Source of the DNA: Toxonevra muliebris
Taxonomy: Eukaryota > Arthropoda > Insecta > Diptera > Pallopteridae
DNA length: 64,000 nucleotides
Direction of reading: 5' to 3'
NCBI GenBank assembly: GCA_963691655.1
Contig: OY829326.1
Location: forward strand, 146,152,998-146,216,997
Shown here: positions 58,985 through 64,000 of the stretch, piece by piece
Layout: every line of letters begins with the position of its first letter
Numbering within the stretch: the stretch's first letter is position 1
The notes under the pieces: generated by a model
Databases searched by the model: none
What the model saw: only the letters and a program-made list of their open reading frames with translations
What the model was told of the DNA's origin: nothing
Program-made: the position numbers and the translations under genes

Positions 58985-61250
58985 ATTAATTGCGCTTCTG
59001 ACCTACAAGTTTACTGTATGTATCCAAAGCATTTCATTTTCCTGCTGGGTACCAAAATACCAATGCTTGATATCTTATAGTTCTTGTATTGTATACTATG
59101 TACTTCCCAAATTCAAATGCTCATAAATTTTATTTTTTTTTGTTTGTTTTTTATTTTACTTATTTTTTTGCAAATAAACGACCCTGACTTTAAAGTGTTT
59201 GGTTTTTGCGTGCGTTTGTTTGTTTGTTGATTTCTCGATAGGTTTGTTATTTTATTTGCTCTTCATTAAAAGTTTAAATCTATTAACGTGAGCCGAGAGC
59301 CGTTTTAATTTCAATAAAAATAATTTAAAATGAATTTGACAACTTCAAATGGCATCACCTCTAACGTTATTATTCGCCCATAATTCTTGGCTTGACTACT
59401 TGACAACACTACTCAACAAATTGAAGAAACAGAAACGGGGCATTGACACAATAAATAAAAATTTATTAGATATATAAAAGCATGTATACATTCATGTATA
59501 TATAGATATATATATATATATATATATATAGAATGCATGCAAGCTGTTCTAAGCGTGACTTTTTTAGAATTTAATAACGCTGAGTGAATAGCGCCAGTTC
59601 TGAATTATCTTTAATTCAATGGTATTGAATTCAATTGTCTGATTGTCGACGTATTTATGCCAAAATGCATACTGAACGACTTGAATTTTTGGTTGGAAAA
59701 CGCCAACGCCAACCCAAGTGGTCGAATCGACTAAAATGTTACTAAAGGCAGATCCACTGGCTGAGTGTCGCACAATCTTTTCTCATCTCTCTTTCAGAAA
59801 CAGAAACACTAGTTAAAACCAAACGATCCGCCGCCATTCGATTTACTTTTTAAAAAATTTTTTACACGAATACTTCCTATGATTGCTGTTTGTTATTCTG
59901 TACCCCATATATGTAAATTCAATGTTCAAAAGTGACTTAACGCTCGCAAAGAGTAGTGTTTTGAATATTTCTCTTGTTACGTAACAGTCTATTCATATGA
60001 AGATATTTTTCATTGTAGAGTAGTGTAATTGTTTGTTTGTTTCGTCCGTCTGCTCACATACTTAAGGCTTAGTTATAGAAACTTAACGTAACTTAACAAA
60101 GAAACGTTATATACCATAAGCTAGAAGTCTTTAATTCTTAAATTTTGATTTGACTTTTTTCTCTTTACTTCAATATTGTTATGGAGGCGAAAGAAATCAT
60201 ACACAATCATACACATACATTTGATTTCCGAATTTTTAATATATTCTGTAGATGCTTTAAAAACTCGAATCCAATAGCAAATCTTGCCCCATGATTTTTG
60301 TTTTATTGGAAAACATGAAAACAGTTGATTTTTTTGGCTGCTTACAATCAGCATTAAGTTTTATTAAGCGCTTTTGTGCAACGTTAAGTTTCTATAATTA
60401 TACCTTTATGCTTGGCACTCAAATAATCCTAAATCATGCTTTTGCTTGATTGGTGGTGCTGGTATTGCGATGATACGCAAGTAAGTAGCGCCACATATAT
60501 CATTATTTTGTGTTGTGTCTATTTCGGTTGTGCTGTTGTTGTTATTGTTATTTTTAACGTGACCTTGCGCAAAAAAATAATACAATTTTTATTCAAGTTT
60601 TTTAAGTTCAATGAATTTAATAAATAGGTCTTTTCTTCTAAAGAATTTCTTTCTATCAGTTCTATGAAATGCGTAAATTGTATTGGATTCTAGTTTTAAA
60701 TTGTGAATGACGACGTTTGATACTTGAATTTACCAACAGCAACAACAAAAAGAAAATTTTTGAAGGCAGGGTGTAGTGTTTGATTAAGATTTTCGTAATA
60801 GATTTGACGTAAGTATTTATGCTGTTAGAGTTGGCACGCTTAACTAGAGAAATTTAATTCATTTAAATTTTTAACAAGTGCGTAAAAAAAAAATATAGCG
60901 TCATTCATTAGCTGTGATTTTGAAATGATAAGATGCCGTTGATAGTTTATTCCTTAAATTTCTTAATAAGTTTTTGTTATTTATCTAAGAAACTTTTGAA
61001 TGAATCTTTTACAAAAATCGAATTAAATCGAAATATGTTGTGTTTGATGTTCACTGGAAAGCTGAGTTCGATGGCGGTTAGATATAAATATTTTGCACTC
61101 CTTTTAACGAAAATATCTCTGTACTTTGAACAGCTGATTTTGATTGTATTTTGCATGAAATATTTTATTTATCAACTTAGTTAATAATATCGAATTCGAT
61201 GGTATTTATATTAATACTTTCTTTTGATATTGACTTTTGAATACTAAAAA
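58985..61250. other. no gene recognised; TA microsatellite
   Basis: Contains (TA)n at 59507-59530 and AT-rich sequence. The tRNA and exon signals I looked for are absent. Confidence 0.35.
59507..59530. repeat. (TA)n microsatellite
   Basis: Twelve TA units. Confidence 0.85.
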
Positions 61251-61254
61251 ATGC

Positions 61255-61430
61255 ATTCAAAACCCAGACCAAGACCCAGAAATAAAATTTGACCAAAACT
61301 CTTACAGGATTTCAGACCAAACTCGGACGCAAAAAATCAAACCAAATTGAAACTAAAAATCAGACCGAAGTTTAAACTAAAAATCAAAAAAAATTTAGGA
61401 AAAAAATCAAACCAAAATTTATACAAGGTT
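61255..61430 (+). repeat. (AAAYCAGACCAAA)n-type block 3
   Basis: AAAACCCAGACCAAGACCCAG, TTTCAGACCAAACTCGG, AAAATCAAACCAAATTG and AAAAATCAGACCGAAG follow each other. Same theme as blocks 1 and 2. Confidence 0.55.
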
Positions 61431-61734
61431 AAGTTGCCAGCAAGTCATTCTTCTTCCTTTGTGGCCAATACCGATTGCAGTCAAACTCATTTTTTACTTT
61501 TGATTGTTTGTTTACTTTTTTGTCTCCATTTTGACATTCACTACATGCCGTTATTATAGCCGCAACAACAAAGATCACACCCTAAGGGGAACAAATGAAA
61601 TTGGGAGCCCATTTTGAGCGCGCACAGTTGCATTCACAACGAAGAAACCTTCTATTGCAAGGTGTGGTGAAACGAAAAGAAAAATAATACGCTTTATTCG
61701 TATGACTTTCGATTGTCAACGATTCTATACTGTT

Positions 61735-61860
61735 TGAGTGTTAAATGAAAAAAAAACACTCTACTGTTAAATGATTCTGAAAGTTAAATGAAGAAACTAC
61801 TCTACTGTTAAACGATCTGTATTGTTTGAATATTTAAACAAAAAACTACTCTGTTACCTA
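61735..61860 (+). repeat. short tandem repeat, about 2.5 units of ~45-55 bp
   Basis: ACTCTACTGTTAAA(T/C)GAT recurs at about 61758 and 61799, each in an A-rich context with TACTGTTTGA(G/A)T(G/A)TT.AA partners on both sides. Confidence 0.5.
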
Positions 61861-61869
61861 TTTTTATCT

Positions 61870-63650
61870 GCGTTAACGTCAACAGATTCGCGTTTATTCT
61901 ATTATGCTTCACCACTTTACTTTTTTAACGATATAAGTTTCATGTGAATATGTTGACGTTAATATAGGTAAAAAGGGAGCTAAAGTTTTTTTTTAGCGTA
62001 TTAGTATATAGATTTATACCTGTTCTTCTTTTCTCTTACTCTTTTGATTGGTTGATTTAAGTGGTAGTCGTACTTCCGTGTAAGGCCTCAAATAGCACGT
62101 AGTGTACATATCTCCTATATCACCAGTCTGGGAATAAATTCTTCAAAACACCAATCACTCAGTTTGGACGGCTTAGACTTATCCATACTGAACCACCTGC
62201 AGAAGAAGGGCATTGCCGATCGCCCTCCAACTACCACCCTTCATACAAGTCTTTTTAATTCAATGAATTTCATTTACAATTCTAAGAAATTATCTAAATA
62301 ACGGAAATTCCACTTTGTTTTTAATTATTTTTTGAATTTTATGTTATTGCCTAAAGTCAAGAACCTTTTGTGGTCTTACCTAAAATCATTATCCATGAAT
62401 GAATATGGATTGCTGAGCTTAGCCAAATATTTCAGTTAAAGAAAGAAAAAACAAAACACAACCACCTTATTTTAAATGTAAAAAGATCATGTTAACAAAA
62501 CCAAATATTAAATTAAGCATTTTTATTTTTACAATTAAATAAGTAAGTGCACATACTCATATTACATATCTGCATATATACATCGTGAGAAGTTGTCTTC
62601 AACCGTTAATACACCAACCACCTATCAATAGCTCAAACACCACCACTTTTGGTCTTTGCGAGTCAAGGAACTTTGGTAGTTTAATACTTCTTGTATTTGT
62701 TTATTTGTTTTTCTTTTAAAATCACTGTACATTTTGGCTTTAAAGGTGAACGATTTCTTCAAAATTTTGTTTTTTGTTTTTCAAAACATAAAAATATATA
62801 TACATATTTATAATTTATTGTTTTTAGCCACAACCAACAACCAACAATAACCAATATATAACTTCAAATAAAAATCAATGACATTCGCATTAAATTATAT
62901 AAGTTGAAAGAGGGAGGAATGAAGATTTATTGCGCCTTTTTCGAATCTTCGATTCAACACTGAAGTGAGTGAGTCGATTTCGAAGGTGGTACAATATTTT
63001 TCGTACATATTATTGGCATTTCCGTATTTATGTTGAATTGCAATTTTCTTTAGTATTTTGGAAAACAAAACTTTTTCATTATTTTGAGCAAAGTTTATGC
63101 ACCTTTCGATTTTTGGTGGTTGGTATCGTAAAATAAAATCACATTTTTCCAGGAAATTATGATGATTACATGCAATAATTTAGCATTTGTTTTTTTGGTT
63201 TTTTATAGCAAAATATGTATACTTGATAATAATGCAAAAAATATCATATTGCGAAATTACATATTTAGTGTACCGACTGACTCAACAACATTTTTTACAA
63301 TAATTTGGTTTTACGTGATTAATTGCACGATGTTTAAATCGTTAAATTTGGATACTAGTAGTTGCTGAAGATTCAAAAAAAAAAAAAGAAGAAAAGGAGT
63401 TAGGCTTTGGATAAGATTAGAATGTGTGGTACAGTGTACTATACAAGGAGCATTTCAGTGTGAATCTCTAGTTCGAATTGTTAAAGGGAAACAATCAAAA
63501 CAAACCATCATTATGAAAATTTATGATTTAGTAAGTTAATGTATTGCCTGCCAGGTACTGTACTACTGTATATTGTATACTATTATGAACCGATTTATGC
63601 TGGAAAATCAAATTTTAAATAACACAGTGCAATATACAAAAAAATGTTCC
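61870..63650. other. no gene recognised
   Basis: Includes a short imperfect inverted repeat around GTTAACGTCAACA (61874) and TGTTGACGTTAAT (61951). Otherwise AT-rich with no supported exon. Confidence 0.35.
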
Positions 63651-63659
63651 CACTAGAGA

Positions 63660-63760
63660 TGTGCGATATATCGATACCGGTGACTTTATACCAGCGACCG
63701 CTTAGTCACTCTAGTAGCTACCAGCGACCGCTGTATGTTAAGGGTGACTGAGAGCTGCGG
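63660..63760. promoter_or_regulatory. candidate promoter-like cluster: DRE plus 14-bp direct repeat
   Basis: A perfect DRE octamer TATCGATA at 63669-63676 precedes two copies of TACCAGCGACCGCT (63689-63702, 63719-63732; 30-bp spacing). Between and beside them are AGTCAC/GTGACT words in inverted order. The cluster is GC-richer than its surroundings. It could be an upstream promoter of PhKgamma (minus strand) or an unrelated repeat. Confidence 0.3.
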
Positions 63761-64000
63761 CCATTTTCAATATTTTGACTTTTTTCTTATGAATCTTTCA
63801 TTTTCAACAACTTTTTATACTTAGAAGAAGAATGTTTATTTATGTTTTTCTTTCATATTTTATTTTAAATTTTTTGTTTCGTTTTTATTAGTTTTTGCAT
63901 TAGAAGATAATATTGATAAAAATGTATATGTCATATCAGATTCAGCTACCTTTTCTTACTTAACCGGCGACCTGTGTCGCTGCTAAAAACAATGGTTACT

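Noticed and set aside
62380..62405. PhKgamma first exon (minus-strand ATG GAT AAT GAT TTT AG|GTAAGA)
   Set aside because: Encodes only MDNDF, in a phase and sequence that do not fit the expected N-terminus or the glycine loop.

Overview
This is nuclear DNA of a higher fly (Diptera), most likely a tephritid fruit fly or close relative. The evidence is AT-rich non-coding DNA, short GT-AG introns beside multi-kilobase ones, CAG/CAA-rich coding stretches, and three genes that read as orthologues of neighbouring Drosophila X-chromosome (10D region) genes. No prokaryotic features are present. The species cannot be fixed from the sequence alone.

Layout. (1) 0-2.6 kb: a minus-strand MADF-domain gene with two exons visible (2593-2477, 2220-1993), plus a second diverged MADF-like exon (about 312-108). 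A LINE RNase H tail lies between them. (2) 3.7-10.3 kb: Amun (CG2446 orthologue) on the plus strand, with a long purine- and CA-rich 5' leader, three coding exons (5737-6214, 6300-6632, 7687-8570; 564 aa) and an A-rich 3' trailer. (3) 10.3-26.1 kb: repeat-rich DNA holding two TA-flanked copies of one MITE, a TAA-flanked MITE, a hAT-like element with an 8-bp target duplication and nested insertions, a TTAA-flanked piggyBac-like element, LINE fragments, a tRNA-like SINE, a degenerate minisatellite and a G-run. (4) 26.1-34.8 kb: FucT6 (alpha-1,6-fucosyltransferase, FUT8 family) on the plus strand, four coding exons (26290-26522, 30745-31219, 31293-31717, 32780-33419; 590 aa). Intron 1 carries Harbinger and LINE remnants. 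(5) 39.4-50.7 kb: PhKgamma (phosphorylase kinase catalytic subunit) on the minus strand, eight coding exons recovered. The exon coding the first ~30 residues was not found. FucT6 and PhKgamma converge on about 4.7 kb of AT-rich DNA with a SINE and a LINE tail. (6) 50.7-64 kb: upstream and probably intron-1 DNA of PhKgamma, with no recognised coding exon. It holds MITEs, a foldback-like element, minisatellite blocks and, at 63.66 kb, a perfect DRE (TATCGATA) next to a 14-bp direct repeat.

The genes do not form a pathway. Amun is a nuclear, DNA-glycosylase-fold-like protein linked in Drosophila to Notch signalling and bristle development. FucT6 adds core fucose to N-glycans in the Golgi. PhKgamma activates glycogen phosphorylase. 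Their adjacency is conserved microsynteny. Exon joins were worked out by hand from splice signals and reading phase and agree across every recovered coding intron. Nothing here is convincingly a new biological system. The less ordinary points are a phase-forced GC-AG intron in PhKgamma, the nested hAT element, and several inverted-repeat families present as pairs.
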